Source: Gordonibacter sp. Marseille-P4307 (GTDB lineage Bacteria > Actinomycetota > Coriobacteriia > Coriobacteriales > Eggerthellaceae). From it: a stretch of 64,000 bases of DNA. How positions within the stretch are numbered: position 1 is the first letter of the stretch; every line of letters begins with the position of its first letter. A program made the position numbers and the translations under genes. Positions 1 through 8,052 of the stretch are shown here, one piece after another. The DNA lies in contig NZ_UWPD01000001.1 in assembly GCF_900604965.1 (NCBI RefSeq), positions 1,465,311 through 1,529,310 on the forward strand, read 5' to 3'. Under the pieces are notes generated by a model, which was not told the origin of the DNA, searched no databases, and was given only the letters and a program-made list of their open reading frames with translations.

Positions 1-510
1 ATCGCCCACCAGAAACGTCGCCGTGGCCTCGGCGGCAACGATGGTGCGGTACCCCCGGAAGTACGCGCCCGCAAGCGTGTGCATCACGCAGATATTGGTG
101 TCGCACCCCGCAACAACCAGCGTATCGACGCCCAGCTCGCGCAATGTCAGATCGAGATCCGTCTGGAAGAAGGCGTCGTAGCGCCGCTTAGGCACGATGT
201 AGTCGCCATCCCGCACCCCGAATGCATCAAGGGGCTTCGCTGCCTCCGAACCGGCAACTCCGTGGTCGCCCCACAGCTCCAACTCGCGATCGATTCCCGG
301 AAGATGGGCATCGCAGGCGAACACGACCGGGACGCCTTTCGAACGCGCCGCCTCGACGATGCCGACGCAGCACGCGGCCATATCCTCCAAAACCGGCAGG
401 GTGCCCTCCGAGCCGCCCAGCACATCGACCACGATGACCGCCGTTTTACCTAGATCGACCCCCGACTCTTGCTGCCATGCCGTATCCATGGGCTTGGGTA
501 CGTACGCCAT
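1..510 (-). CDS. Isochorismatase/nicotinamidase-family cysteine hydrolase (3' end beyond window)
   Basis: Reading from an ATG at 510, the frame stays open for 170 codons to the window edge, so the C-terminus is missing. The translation shows the family pattern: an early Asp in VIVVDVLGG, a central Lys in YIVPKRRYDAF, and the nucleophile region AGCDTNICVMHT with the Cys before Val. Members hydrolyse nicotinamide, isochorismate or carbamoylated amines using an Asp-Lys-Cys triad. A GGAG-type ribosome site (AGGAAGGGGAG) sits just upstream of the ATG. The loop HGVAGSEAAKPLDAF is nicotinamidase-like, but the substrate cannot be decided. It runs the same way as the DUF554 gene upstream, about 90 bases away. 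Confidence 0.85.
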   Translation of the reverse strand, partial: MAYVPKPMDTAWQQESGVDLGKTAVIVVDVLGGSEGTLPVLEDMAACCVGIVEAARSKGVPVVFACDAHLPGIDRELELWGDHGVAGSEAAKPLDAFGVRDGDYIVPKRRYDAFFQTDLDLTLRELGVDTLVVAGCDTNICVMHTLAGAYFRGYRTIVAAEATATFLVGD

Positions 511-598
511 GTGTCCTCAACTCCCCTTCCTACAAAAACCCTCGGTTCTCGAACTCTATCGGTGTGTCCTCCTGCGTGCGAATCGAAGCGCCGATCCC

Positions 599-1324
599 TC
601 ACAGCGCGACGGGCAACAGCGCGGCAAGCGGAGCCAGTATCAGCGCCGGAAGCATGTTCAGCACCTTGATCTTATCGCCCCACACCAGGTTCACGCCCAC
701 GCAGAATATGAGGATGGAGCCGACGAGGCCGAGATTCGCCAGTGCGGCTTGCGTCGCGAACGGACCCGCCGCCAAGGCCGCAATGGTAACTCCTCCCTGC
801 ACGACGCCCACCGAAACCGCCGAGAACACGCATCCCCGACCCAGCGAGCAAGCCATCGCCATGACGATGACGAAGTCGAGCACCGCCTTGGTAGCGAGAA
901 TGGACAGATCGCCGAACAGCGCATCGCTCACCGCTCCGATGACCGCCATCGCCCCGACCGCCACCGTCATGGACGCGGTCGCGAACCCCTCGACGAAGCG
1001 CTGTTCCTTTGCATTGCCGCTCTTGTCCTTCAGCCATTCTCCGAAGCGCGCGACCAACCCGTCGAGATTCGCCAGCTCTCCCAGAAACGCCCCGGCCACC
1101 ACGCATCCCACCACCAGCATAGCACGACCCGAAACCAGAAAGCCGCCTTGAATCGACAGCATGCCCGCCAGCGCCCCTGAGCATCCGATGAACATGACCG
1201 CCACTCCGTTTGCCGACAAAAGCGAAGCTCTCATCTGCGCAGACATGCGATCCCCCACAGCTACGCCCAGCGCGCCGCCGAGGATGATCGCAACCACGTT
1301 GACAACCGTTCCCAATCCGGGCAT
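599..1324 (-). CDS. DUF554 family membrane protein
   Basis: A 241-residue, strongly hydrophobic protein with about seven predicted membrane segments and the DUF554 (YdfK/YqgA-like) layout. It opens with PGLGTVVNVVAIILGG, has a small charged central loop (GEWLKDKSGNAKEQRFVEG) and ends with a hydrophobic Ala/Leu-rich tail. Proteins of this family are inner-membrane proteins of unknown transport or channel role. The ATG at 1324 is preceded by a GAAAGGAGAT ribosome site. The gene lies upstream of the isochorismatase-like gene in the same direction and could be cotranscribed with it. No function is assigned. Confidence 0.85.
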   Translation of the reverse strand: MPGLGTVVNVVAIILGGALGVAVGDRMSAQMRASLLSANGVAVMFIGCSGALAGMLSIQGGFLVSGRAMLVVGCVVAGAFLGELANLDGLVARFGEWLKDKSGNAKEQRFVEGFATASMTVAVGAMAVIGAVSDALFGDLSILATKAVLDFVIVMAMACSLGRGCVFSAVSVGVVQGGVTIAALAAGPFATQAALANLGLVGSILIFCVGVNLVWGDKIKVLNMLPALILAPLAALLPVAL

Positions 1325-1341
1325 GGGATCTCCTTTCGAAT

Positions 1342-1791
1342 ATGCAGCCAGGCCAGTATAAACGTGAAAAAGAGGACGATCCCGGGAAAAGGGGCCAGCT
1401 GCCTTCAGGCGCTTTGCGGTTGCGGCCCAAGTGCGCTATCACGGGAAGCGACTACAAGCGCGCCGTATCCGACCTCAAGCACTACATCGAACGCGGATAT
1501 ACCTACGTCGGAAACCTCACCCAGAGGATAAGGGTGAGAACAGGTTGGGATCCCCGCGCAGCCTATCGCATTCTGCGCGAAAGCTCTCCCGCGCCCTACA
1601 GCGCCTACCTCGACGGGGGTTCTTGGAAGGTTCTGTGCTCGTCGATGGAGCGCTTCGTGAAATCGGATGGTTCGACCATGGAAACCAGGCCCATCAAAGG
1701 CACCCGAAAACGGGGGGCTACACCTGAAGAGGATGTCGCCGATGTCCTGAGTGCGCTCTACCACCCGTTTAAGTTTATCGACGCGATCTGA
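1342..1791 (+). pseudogene. Remnant of aminodeoxychorismate/anthranilate synthase component I (PabB/TrpE)
   Basis: From about base 1441 to the TGA at 1791 the translation matches only the middle of the chorismate-binding domain: SDYKRAVSDLKHYIERGYTY, then VGNLTQRIR, then the SPERF-like segment (here SMERFVKSDG) and the ETRPIKGTRKRGATPEED motif. Whole PabB/TrpE proteins are about 450-500 residues, with the active-site half after this point; here the frame stops after about 117 homologous residues. The first 33 codons look like non-coding sequence opposite the DUF554 promoter, and no convincing ribosome site was seen. I read it as a truncated relic. The SPE to SME change supports loss of function. 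Confidence 0.75.
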
Positions 1792-1808
1792 TTACCCGTC
1801 AGGGACCC

Positions 1809-2498
1809 TTAAGCCATGCGCCACGTCGAAACGAGTTCGGCGGCGGCGCGGGCGGGATCGTCCGCAGCGCACACGGCGGACACCACGAAAAACCCTGCCG
1901 CGCCCGTATCTCTGAGAGCCGCGAGGTCGTCTCGTTTCACGCCCCCACCGACCACGATGGGAACCGGACTGGCCAAAACCAGCGCTTCTATCTCCGACAG
2001 CGTCTTAACGATGACGCTTCCGCCTTCATCCAATCCGCAATCGGGCTTGGTGGCGGTTTCGTGCAAGGGACCGACGCCGAAATAGTCTACGCACGAAACA
2101 TCGGCGGTCCGCACGTACTCGAGCATCTCGTCGGGACGCGCAGACAGGCCGACGATTCCGTCGGCACCCAGAAACGCGCGGCAAACCTCGACAGGGACGT
2201 CGCTTTGCCCAACGTGCACGCCGTCCACCTTCACACCCGCCTCGCGTGCGGCAAGCGCCACATCGAGCCTATCGTCAACCAACAGCGCAACCGATTCCTC
2301 CGCCCCGCAACGTGCGATGGAGGCGGCCGCCTCGGCCGTGCATGCCATCAGCTCGCGTGCAGAACAGACTTTCGAGCGAACCTGGATACAGGTAAATCCC
2401 TCCGAAACCGCAGCGCACACGACGTCGCCGACCGATCGACCGACAACGTTTTCGGGCCCCAGCACCAGATAGGCCGATATATCGAGCTTCTCGCGCAT
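1809..2498 (-). CDS. thiE: Thiamine-phosphate synthase ThiE
   Basis: A 229-residue TIM-barrel enzyme that joins HMP pyrophosphate and thiazole phosphate to make thiamine phosphate in the cytoplasm. Visible family motifs are DDRLDVALA (residues 75-83), VDGVHVGQSD (91-100), the phosphate/pyrimidine-binding GVGPLHETATK (141-151) and VVGGGV (182-187). Length is normal for ThiE. It is the last gene of a tight minus-strand operon, thiM-DUF77-thiE, and starts three bases after the DUF77 stop codon. The operon lacks thiC, thiD and thiG, so it fits salvage of the thiazole moiety rather than full de novo synthesis. Confidence 0.95.
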   Translation of the reverse strand: MREKLDISAYLVLGPENVVGRSVGDVVCAAVSEGFTCIQVRSKVCSARELMACTAEAAASIARCGAEESVALLVDDRLDVALAAREAGVKVDGVHVGQSDVPVEVCRAFLGADGIVGLSARPDEMLEYVRTADVSCVDYFGVGPLHETATKPDCGLDEGGSVIVKTLSEIEALVLASPVPIVVGGGVKRDDLAALRDTGAAGFFVVSAVCAADDPARAAAELVSTWRMA

Positions 2499-2501
2499 GT
2501 C

Positions 2502-2804
2502 TTATCGCCCCTTCAGGATATCGTCCACCCGCTCGACTTTGGCACCCATCATCTTCGAGAAACCCGGACGGATATCGGCCTTGAAAACCACTTCGGTGCG
2601 AATGCCCTTTTCCGCCAACACGAACGTAGCGCGCTTCACCACATCCATAACCTCGTCCCATTCGCCTTCGATCTCGGTGAACATGGAATACGTTCGATTC
2701 GGAAGGCCCGAAGCGCGAATCACCCGCACCACCTCGGCCACCTCCGAAGACAGCTCGTCACCCACACCGAAGGGGGCGATTGCCACGGCAACCAGCGTGT
2801 TCAC
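2502..2804 (-). CDS. MTH1187/YqgV-type thiamine-binding protein (DUF77)
   Basis: A 100-residue protein with the DUF77 pattern: a starting strand VAVAIAPFG, then SSEVAEVVRVIRASGLPNRT, MFTEIEGEWDEVMDVV and a closing RTEVVFKADIRPG. The family forms small ferredoxin-like oligomers that bind thiamine or its HMP part. The start is a GTG at 2804, three bases after the thiM stop, with the ribosome site GAGGAGG inside the end of thiM, so translation is probably coupled. Its position between thiM and thiE supports a thiamine-related role. Whether it acts as a carrier, sensor or part of salvage is not visible from the sequence. Confidence 0.85.
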   Translation of the reverse strand: MNTLVAVAIAPFGVGDELSSEVAEVVRVIRASGLPNRTYSMFTEIEGEWDEVMDVVKRATFVLAEKGIRTEVVFKADIRPGFSKMMGAKVERVDDILKGR

Positions 2805-2807
2805 GGT

Positions 2808-3641
2808 TTAAACCTCCTCAAGCTCGAAAGGCTGCGCGGCAACGTCTTTCCCGGTTGCGCGATACAGCTCGTCGATGAACGCCGCCTGAAACGACGAGGG
2901 GGCATCCGCGATGGCTTCAGCCCGCCTACCCGCACGGTTGTACGCCAGCACACCGGTAAGCGCAGCTGTGAACGGATCGGCCTGCGCCGCGTACACGGCC
3001 ACCACCCCGCCCAGCGAGCACCCCATTCCCGTCACCTTCGTCATGAGGGGGCTCCCGCCGCCGCAACGCACGATCCGAGACCCGTCGGTCACAAGGTCGA
3101 TCGCCCCCGAAACCGCCACGGCGCCACCGGTAAAGCGGGCCAGGGCAAGCGCTGCGGGTAAAGCGTCTTCAACCTCGTCTGAGGCATCTACTCCGCGCGG
3201 ACCGGCACCGCCTGCGGAAAGCTCGAGCTCCCATAGGCGAGAAAGCGCGATGATCTCCGAGGCGTTTCCCCTCACGACAAGCGGACGCGTAGATTTCAAA
3301 TCGAGAAGGATACGGGTGCGAACCTCTCCCAAGCCGATGCCAACCGGGTCCAGCACCAGGGTCTTTCCCCGATCGCAGGCAGCGCGAGCGGCCTTCGGGA
3401 TGCTTTCGGCATGCACGGGGAAAAGGGCGCCCATATTCACATAAAAGGCGCCGCCGACTTCGATCAGGCCCTCCGCCTCGTCGGCGAAGTTCACCATCGC
3501 CGCCGATCCTCCGACAGCGAGCTGGGCGTTGGCGACCAGGTTCACCGTGACGGCGTTGGTGATGGATCCCGCCAGCGGGCACGACGCCTTCGTCTTCTCC
3601 ACCGTCTCGGCCACGCGAAGCGCCAATTCTGAACGTGTCAT
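2808..3641 (-). CDS. thiM: Hydroxyethylthiazole kinase ThiM
   Basis: A 277-residue ribokinase-fold enzyme that phosphorylates 4-methyl-5-(2-hydroxyethyl)thiazole for thiamine salvage. Motifs seen: SITNAVTVNLVAN near residues 26-38, LDPVG (97-101), RGNASEI (124-130) and the catalytic loop VTGMGCSLGG with Cys208. Length is typical. It is the first gene of the thiM-DUF77-thiE operon, with a good GGGAGG ribosome site before the ATG at 3641. The roughly 130-base leader shows no TPP riboswitch: neither the CUGAGA nor the ACCUGA-type core is present, so control by thiamine is not evident here. Confidence 0.95.
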   Translation of the reverse strand: MTRSELALRVAETVEKTKASCPLAGSITNAVTVNLVANAQLAVGGSAAMVNFADEAEGLIEVGGAFYVNMGALFPVHAESIPKAARAACDRGKTLVLDPVGIGLGEVRTRILLDLKSTRPLVVRGNASEIIALSRLWELELSAGGAGPRGVDASDEVEDALPAALALARFTGGAVAVSGAIDLVTDGSRIVRCGGGSPLMTKVTGMGCSLGGVVAVYAAQADPFTAALTGVLAYNRAGRRAEAIADAPSSFQAAFIDELYRATGKDVAAQPFELEEV

Positions 3642-3774
3642 GCGGAAAACCTCCCTCGGTCAGGCTGATATCGGTACCGACTTTACCATGATCCCGAAAG
3701 ACGGCGGGCGCCTAAACGGAGGGCGGTTCGATCGGGGCGCTTCCGGCGAAGTGCACCGAAACGAACCTGCGATG

Positions 3775-4227
3775 TCAGCACAGCTCTTCCACGGCAAGCA
3801 GGCGGATCTCGAAGTTCAACGCCTTGCATATGGCTTCGTGGTTCATGTCGAAAACGGCGCTGTCCTCGGTCAGCTCGATCAAGCGAGCGGGATAGGTTTG
3901 CCCCGAAGGGGTCACCAGATTCACCATCTCCCCCACAACCAGGCGCACGCCTTTCGGAATACCCGAGCGGGGCACGGTTTTAACGCGCTCGTCGGTATGC
4001 TGTTCGTACGCCTCGTCCGCCCCGACGTGCACGGTTTCAACTTGGCCCGGAACCATCGTGCGCACGGTGTCGATGAACGCCGGGGGCATCCATCCGTCGA
4101 GGCAGGGAAAGCTGATGGGGGCGCTTTCCCCCACCTCCATGAACACGGAACCGTCGTCGAAAAAACCTCTGTAGGCCACCGTGACCATCATGCCCGAATT
4201 ATCGGTCGACAAGCCGTCTGTCTCCAT
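3775..4227 (-). CDS. SlyD-like FKBP-type peptidyl-prolyl isomerase
   Basis: A 150-residue protein with FKBP/SlyD features: the opening strand MMVTVAYRGFFDDGSVF, a central insert-in-flap region (VHVGADEAYEQHTDERV), and the diagnostic closing segment FDMNHEAICKALNFEIRLLAVEEL, matching the SlyD 'D-x-N-H-P-L-A-G-K-x-L' signature. SlyD proteins are prolyl isomerases and chaperones. This one lacks the His/Cys-rich metal-binding tail of E. coli SlyD, ending in a single Cys. In the signature, Pro-Leu-Ala-Gly is replaced by Glu-Ala-Ile-Cys, so activity may be weak. The gene is divergent from the Nudix gene. Confidence 0.85.
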   Translation of the reverse strand: METDGLSTDNSGMMVTVAYRGFFDDGSVFMEVGESAPISFPCLDGWMPPAFIDTVRTMVPGQVETVHVGADEAYEQHTDERVKTVPRSGIPKGVRLVVGEMVNLVTPSGQTYPARLIELTEDSAVFDMNHEAICKALNFEIRLLAVEELC

Positions 4228-4320
4228 GCGCGCCCCTTTCCGCCGCTACGCTTCATCGATCACCATACCACGCCGCCGGCCGTATGGAGTATGCTGCCAG
4301 GCGATAGAAAGGAGTGCCCG

Positions 4321-4719
4321 ATGAATGAAACTCTCGATGTGGTCTGTGCCCTCATCCTCAGAGACGGAACCGTCCTTGCCGCCCAGCGCGGGCACGGCGC
4401 GTTCGCGGGGAAATGGGAGTTTCCCGGCGGAAAGATCGAGCCCGGGGAAACACCCGAAGCCGCCCTTGCGCGCGAAATACGCGAAGAGCTGGACGCCGAT
4501 ATCGAGATCGACGGCCTGTACTGCGTCGTCGAGCACGACTACGCAGACTTTCACCTGCGCATGCGCTGCTACCGCACCCGGCTCGCAAGTCCGACCTTCA
4601 GCCTGGTCGAACACCGCAGTGCGCTTTGGGCCGATGCCGACGCCCTGGGAGATCTCGACTGGGTCGAAGCCGACGTAGACCTTATCGAGCAGATAAAGCA
4701 AGACGGGCTCGTCCGTTGA
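4321..4719 (+). CDS. MutT-type Nudix hydrolase ((deoxy)nucleoside triphosphate pyrophosphohydrolase)
   Basis: A 132-residue protein with a complete Nudix box beginning at G37 and containing E43 and the REIREEL core at 51-57, followed by acidic Asp residues. The N-terminus VVCALILRDGTVLAAQRG and the segment GKWEFPGGKIEPGE are typical of the 8-oxo-dGTP-cleaving MutT group, which removes oxidised nucleotides. I chose the ATG at 4321 because GAAAGGAG lies seven bases upstream and homology begins at the first residues. A longer upstream frame runs antisense through the FKBP gene and is not credible. The stop codon sits in the loop of a strong hairpin. Confidence 0.9.
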   Translation: MNETLDVVCALILRDGTVLAAQRGHGAFAGKWEFPGGKIEPGETPEAALAREIREELDADIEIDGLYCVVEHDYADFHLRMRCYRTRLASPTFSLVEHRSALWADADALGDLDWVEADVDLIEQIKQDGLVR

Positions 4720-4766
4720 AGCGGACGAGCCCGGATGCGCGCGAAACGCCTTGCCGCGCGCATCCG
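4704..4766. terminator. Tandem overlapping hairpins between convergent genes
   Basis: Two perfect 12-base-pair stems lie end to end. Arms 4704-4715 and 4722-4733 enclose a six-base loop that contains the Nudix stop codon. Arms 4732-4743 and 4755-4766 enclose an 11-base loop. The stems share two bases, so they compete. They sit between the Nudix gene and the convergent AAA+ ATPase gene, and symmetry would let each serve both strands. No long T-run follows, so they may act as barriers or RNA-end stabilisers rather than classic intrinsic terminators. Confidence 0.65.
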
Positions 4767-4773
4767 AGGATGG

Positions 4774-6279
4774 CTACTCTGCGTCCAGATCGATGCGACC
4801 GATGCGCTGGGCGAGATCGTTTCCGCGCTCGTAGAATCTCAGAGCCTTGTTGTGCTCGAAATACGCATCGCATCCGTGCTCGTTGATGAACTCCATGCCG
4901 TAGCGGCTGACCGATAGGTCGGTAACCAGCATGAGCATCTCTTGATCGTCGCCGAACGCGGCATCGACGAATCCGAAGGCGCCCTCGAGGGAACGGGAAG
5001 CATCGTCGATGCGAGCCTCGAGGTTATCGACTATCTGCGAGAACAACCCTTTCACGCGTTCAAACGAAAGGGGCTGCCCTTGTGCGGCATCGGACATCAG
5101 CCGATCGATCAGCTGCACCGCCCGCTCGTAAATGAAATACCGCTCGCCCGACAAAACACCCGCCGCGCGCTCGCTGCGCGAGGTATCGGACAGCTCCGCC
5201 GCGATCCGCGAAAGCTCCCGTGACATATCCGCATCGGCATCCGCGCCGTCGCGCAGCTCGGCGAGCTTCCCGTGCAGAAAGGCGATGGCCTTCTCTTCCA
5301 GCGTCGCTGTGCGCACGGACTGATCGAGCGCGTCGGTGATGAGCCCGATCAGCGAAACGCGCTCGTCGAACGACGCTTCCCGAGCGCGCTCCACCAAATC
5401 TTCGCCCGCCTGGCCCGACAGGATGCGATCGACCTGATAGTCGGAGCGGTACTTGGTGAAAAGCGCATAGTAGGCAGCGAACCGCCGCGCAACCGTCTCG
5501 TCTTGAAGGTACTGCGACACCAAAAGGTCGTCCACGGCGATGCTCTGCTCTTCAGCCAGCTTCAACATGGAAGATAGGTCGTCCCAGCCGCGCGCGGTGA
5601 CGAACGACACGCCATCGACCGTGGTTTCCATCCGGTAAAAATGGTCGCGCTCGATATCGAGGTAGGTGAGCACGGCCGGATGCACGCCCGCGGAGACCGC
5701 GTAAGCATGCCACGCGTCGAAATCGGGTTCGACGTCGATGCGCTTGAGTCGGTCCCAAGTAGCGATGTCGAAATCCCGCGCGGTGCGATTGTATTCCGCG
5801 GGGTTTCCAGCCGTAACCACGATCCATCCGTCGGGAACGCGATGGCGGCCGAATTCCTTGTACTGGAGGAACTGAAGCATCGCCGGATTCAGCGTTTCGG
5901 AAACGCAGTTGATCTCGTCGAGGAACAGGATGCCCTCGCTTTTGCCCGAGCGCTCGATCTCGTCGTACACCGCGGCGATGATCTCGCTCATGGTGTATTC
6001 GGATACGTCGTACTCGACGCCGCCGTACGTGCGCTTCGTGATGAAGGGCAGGCCCAGCGCGCTTTGGCGCGTATGGTGGGTCATCGAATACGACACGAAG
6101 CCCACCTCGAGCTCTTGCGCGATCTGCTTGATGATGGCGGTCTTGCCGATGCCGGGCGCGCCCATGAGAAACACCGGGCGCTGCTGCTCGATCGGGAGAC
6201 GGTAGTTGCCGAATCCGTCCTTCGAGAAGTACGCCGTCATGGCGTTTTTGATTTGGTCTTTCGCCTGCCTGATATCCAT
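4774..6279 (-). CDS. MoxR-like AAA+ ATPase
   Basis: A 501-residue protein with an N-terminal AAA+ module: Walker A GAPGIGKT (40-47), Walker B ILFLDEIN (117-124) and the sensor region WIVVTAGNPAEYNRTARDFD. The second half is helical and charged, without a domain I recognise. MoxR ATPases act as chaperone-like machines with a VWA partner, inserting metals or remodelling complexes. The ATG at 6279 is preferred: AAGGAG lies eight bases upstream, whereas the upstream extension is Arg-rich non-coding sequence. It follows the VWA/DUF2201 gene by 80 bases in the same direction, the usual MoxR-VWA pairing. The target is unknown. Confidence 0.9.
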   Translation of the reverse strand: MDIRQAKDQIKNAMTAYFSKDGFGNYRLPIEQQRPVFLMGAPGIGKTAIIKQIAQELEVGFVSYSMTHHTRQSALGLPFITKRTYGGVEYDVSEYTMSEIIAAVYDEIERSGKSEGILFLDEINCVSETLNPAMLQFLQYKEFGRHRVPDGWIVVTAGNPAEYNRTARDFDIATWDRLKRIDVEPDFDAWHAYAVSAGVHPAVLTYLDIERDHFYRMETTVDGVSFVTARGWDDLSSMLKLAEEQSIAVDDLLVSQYLQDETVARRFAAYYALFTKYRSDYQVDRILSGQAGEDLVERAREASFDERVSLIGLITDALDQSVRTATLEEKAIAFLHGKLAELRDGADADADMSRELSRIAAELSDTSRSERAAGVLSGERYFIYERAVQLIDRLMSDAAQGQPLSFERVKGLFSQIVDNLEARIDDASRSLEGAFGFVDAAFGDDQEMLMLVTDLSVSRYGMEFINEHGCDAYFEHNKALRFYERGNDLAQRIGRIDLDAE

Positions 6280-6359
6280 AGGAGAACTCCTTGTCCCGTT
6301 GTTTATCGAGATGATGCGCCCGCACCGCGGGCCCGAACCGCGTAATCCGCCGAAGCGTC

Positions 6360-7898
6360 CTACTTCGGGGGCCTTCGCCTGAACCCGAAGGGCTGCTCGT
6401 CTTCGAGAACGGCCTTCATGGCCCACCCCGGCACCGTTGCGGCGGCCGCCGATTCCTCGTCGACGAACACGAAGGCCGTCTGGTAGTCGGGCGCCTTCGA
6501 CGGATACGTGCCGAACCCGTCGGTTAAATACAGCAAGCCGGCCAGATCGGGAGCCTCCCCCGTCGCCACCAAGCCGTCCACGTAAGAAAAAACCGGTCGG
6601 AAATCGGTGCCGCCCAATCCCTTGATCTCCAGCCTATCGAGATAGTCATCCAGATCGCGCCCATTGCGTATGCGGGCAACGTCGGTGATGGCGGCATCGC
6701 ACTGGATGATGAAGACGTTGAAGTCCGCAAAGAAGCTGTCCTCGTTTCCCAAAACGCTGGCCGTCGTTTCAAGGAAGCGGCGCACCAGGCCGTCTTTGGT
6801 CGAAGCCGAGGTGTCGATCGCGATCGCGAAGTCGCGAATGCGGCGCTCCTCCACGTATTCCAACGGCTCGATAAGCGGAAGGTTCCCGTAGCGGTTAAGC
6901 CCGTAGCAGTAGAACACGTAGTCGAATTCGTCGTCGTTCACGCGAATATGCTCGCCCTGAGTGGTGAATTTGCGCAGGAACTCCCGATAGCTGCGACGCT
7001 TGCGCGTGACCATATCGAGGTTCATGGACAGGTTCGAGCCTTCGGTTCCCCACAGCTTCAGATAGGAATCCATCTGCACGCCCATCTCGAGCGCGGCATT
7101 TTCCCACTGCTCGCGAGACCGGTCGAGGTTGATCGTGTCGGCAAGGCGCTCCCCTTCGGCAACGGCCGCGTTCTCGGGGGTTTCTTTCTGCTGAATGTCT
7201 TCAGGCGCCATGCCCCGATGAGAAGCGTGCGATTTCTCCTTGTCGGCGGCCTCCTCCGGTATGTCGATGTCGGTTCCGCTCTCACCCGACCCGACAGCCG
7301 CCTCGCCCGAGCGGGCGTCGCCTTCCGATACGCTGCCATCCTCAGAAGCGCCTCGCTCGCCCTCCTCGACGACCACGCGATGCCAGGGGCTGTGATCGTC
7401 CACCAGGAACGGGGCGCGAATCTCGTCGAGCTCGTCGGTCGTAAGCGCGGCATCTTTCAGCGCGCGGTAGAGCGCTTCGGCGGTGGTCGCAGACAGAAGC
7501 TCGGAACGCGAAGCGAGGATATGGGCCTGATCGGCATCCTGGGTTACCGATCCCCCCAGGTTAAGCTGAGCTATCGCCTTCTCGACCGCGATATCGCAGG
7601 CTGCGTCCCAGCACCGCTGATCGACCCCTTCCCCCGCATAAGGGTGGAGAAAGACGTTGTGGAGCAAGACGTGGAGGTAGGCGTGCGCCACCGATCCGGG
7701 GTCTTGGGCATACGACCGCGCCAAATCGACGGGGTCGAACCGGATATGCGTCCCGTCGGTTGCCAGCGAGCCGCCGCGCACCGCCAAAGGCCGTAAAAGA
7801 TTGGATGCGCCGTTCAGGAACCGAAGGTGCACCAGAACCTCGCGCCTCGAAAGCTCGAACGCCTGCAGCGCAAGCGCCTCGACCGTCTCAGTCGCCAT
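6360..7898 (-). CDS. VWA-like/DUF2201 putative metallopeptidase-type protein, MoxR partner
   Basis: A 512-residue cytoplasmic protein. The N-terminal part has the DUF2201 zincin-like pattern HVLLHNVFLHP (76-86) followed by a CWDAACDIAVEK segment. The middle (about 190-260) is acidic and low-complexity. The C-terminal part is a VWA-type domain with a MIDAS-like IAIDTSAST starting at residue 359, GGTDF at 429-433 and YLTDGFG near 459. It lacks the HExxH glutamate, so peptidase activity is doubtful. It sits upstream of the MoxR ATPase in one operon and shares a divergent promoter region with the leucine-rich-repeat gene. Confidence 0.88.
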   Translation of the reverse strand: MATETVEALALQAFELSRREVLVHLRFLNGASNLLRPLAVRGGSLATDGTHIRFDPVDLARSYAQDPGSVAHAYLHVLLHNVFLHPYAGEGVDQRCWDAACDIAVEKAIAQLNLGGSVTQDADQAHILASRSELLSATTAEALYRALKDAALTTDELDEIRAPFLVDDHSPWHRVVVEEGERGASEDGSVSEGDARSGEAAVGSGESGTDIDIPEEAADKEKSHASHRGMAPEDIQQKETPENAAVAEGERLADTINLDRSREQWENAALEMGVQMDSYLKLWGTEGSNLSMNLDMVTRKRRSYREFLRKFTTQGEHIRVNDDEFDYVFYCYGLNRYGNLPLIEPLEYVEERRIRDFAIAIDTSASTKDGLVRRFLETTASVLGNEDSFFADFNVFIIQCDAAITDVARIRNGRDLDDYLDRLEIKGLGGTDFRPVFSYVDGLVATGEAPDLAGLLYLTDGFGTYPSKAPDYQTAFVFVDEESAAAATVPGWAMKAVLEDEQPFGFRRRPPK

Positions 7899-8052
7899 GC
7901 GTCACCTGTCGCTTTCACCGTAAAGTCGGCATCCGTCACGCAAGGTGAGGGCCGAGCGGAAACAAACGTACATCATGTATGATGAAAATGTAACACATGC
8001 ACGTAACGCATGTAAGCTGCATGGCGCTCCCTTTCAGTAAGGCGGTACGGAA
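7899..8052. promoter_or_regulatory. Shared divergent promoter region with repeats (MoxR/VWA versus LRR gene)
   Basis: This 154-base, relatively AT-rich gap separates the divergent VWA and leucine-rich-repeat genes. It contains the palindrome TACATCATGTA (7969-7979), an inverted repeat ACATGC-N7-GCATGT (7995-8013), and overlapping direct repeats of the form GTAACnCATG at 7990-7999 and 8003-8012. A TATGAT hexamer (7978-7983) could be a -10 element for the + strand. The concentration of repeats in one short stretch suggests binding of a dimeric regulator. No regulator is identified. Confidence 0.5.

Noticed and set aside
3642-3774. Possible TPP riboswitch before thiM
   Set aside because: The conserved cores (CUGAGA and the ACCUGA/GAUAA part) are absent; only a good ribosome site was seen.
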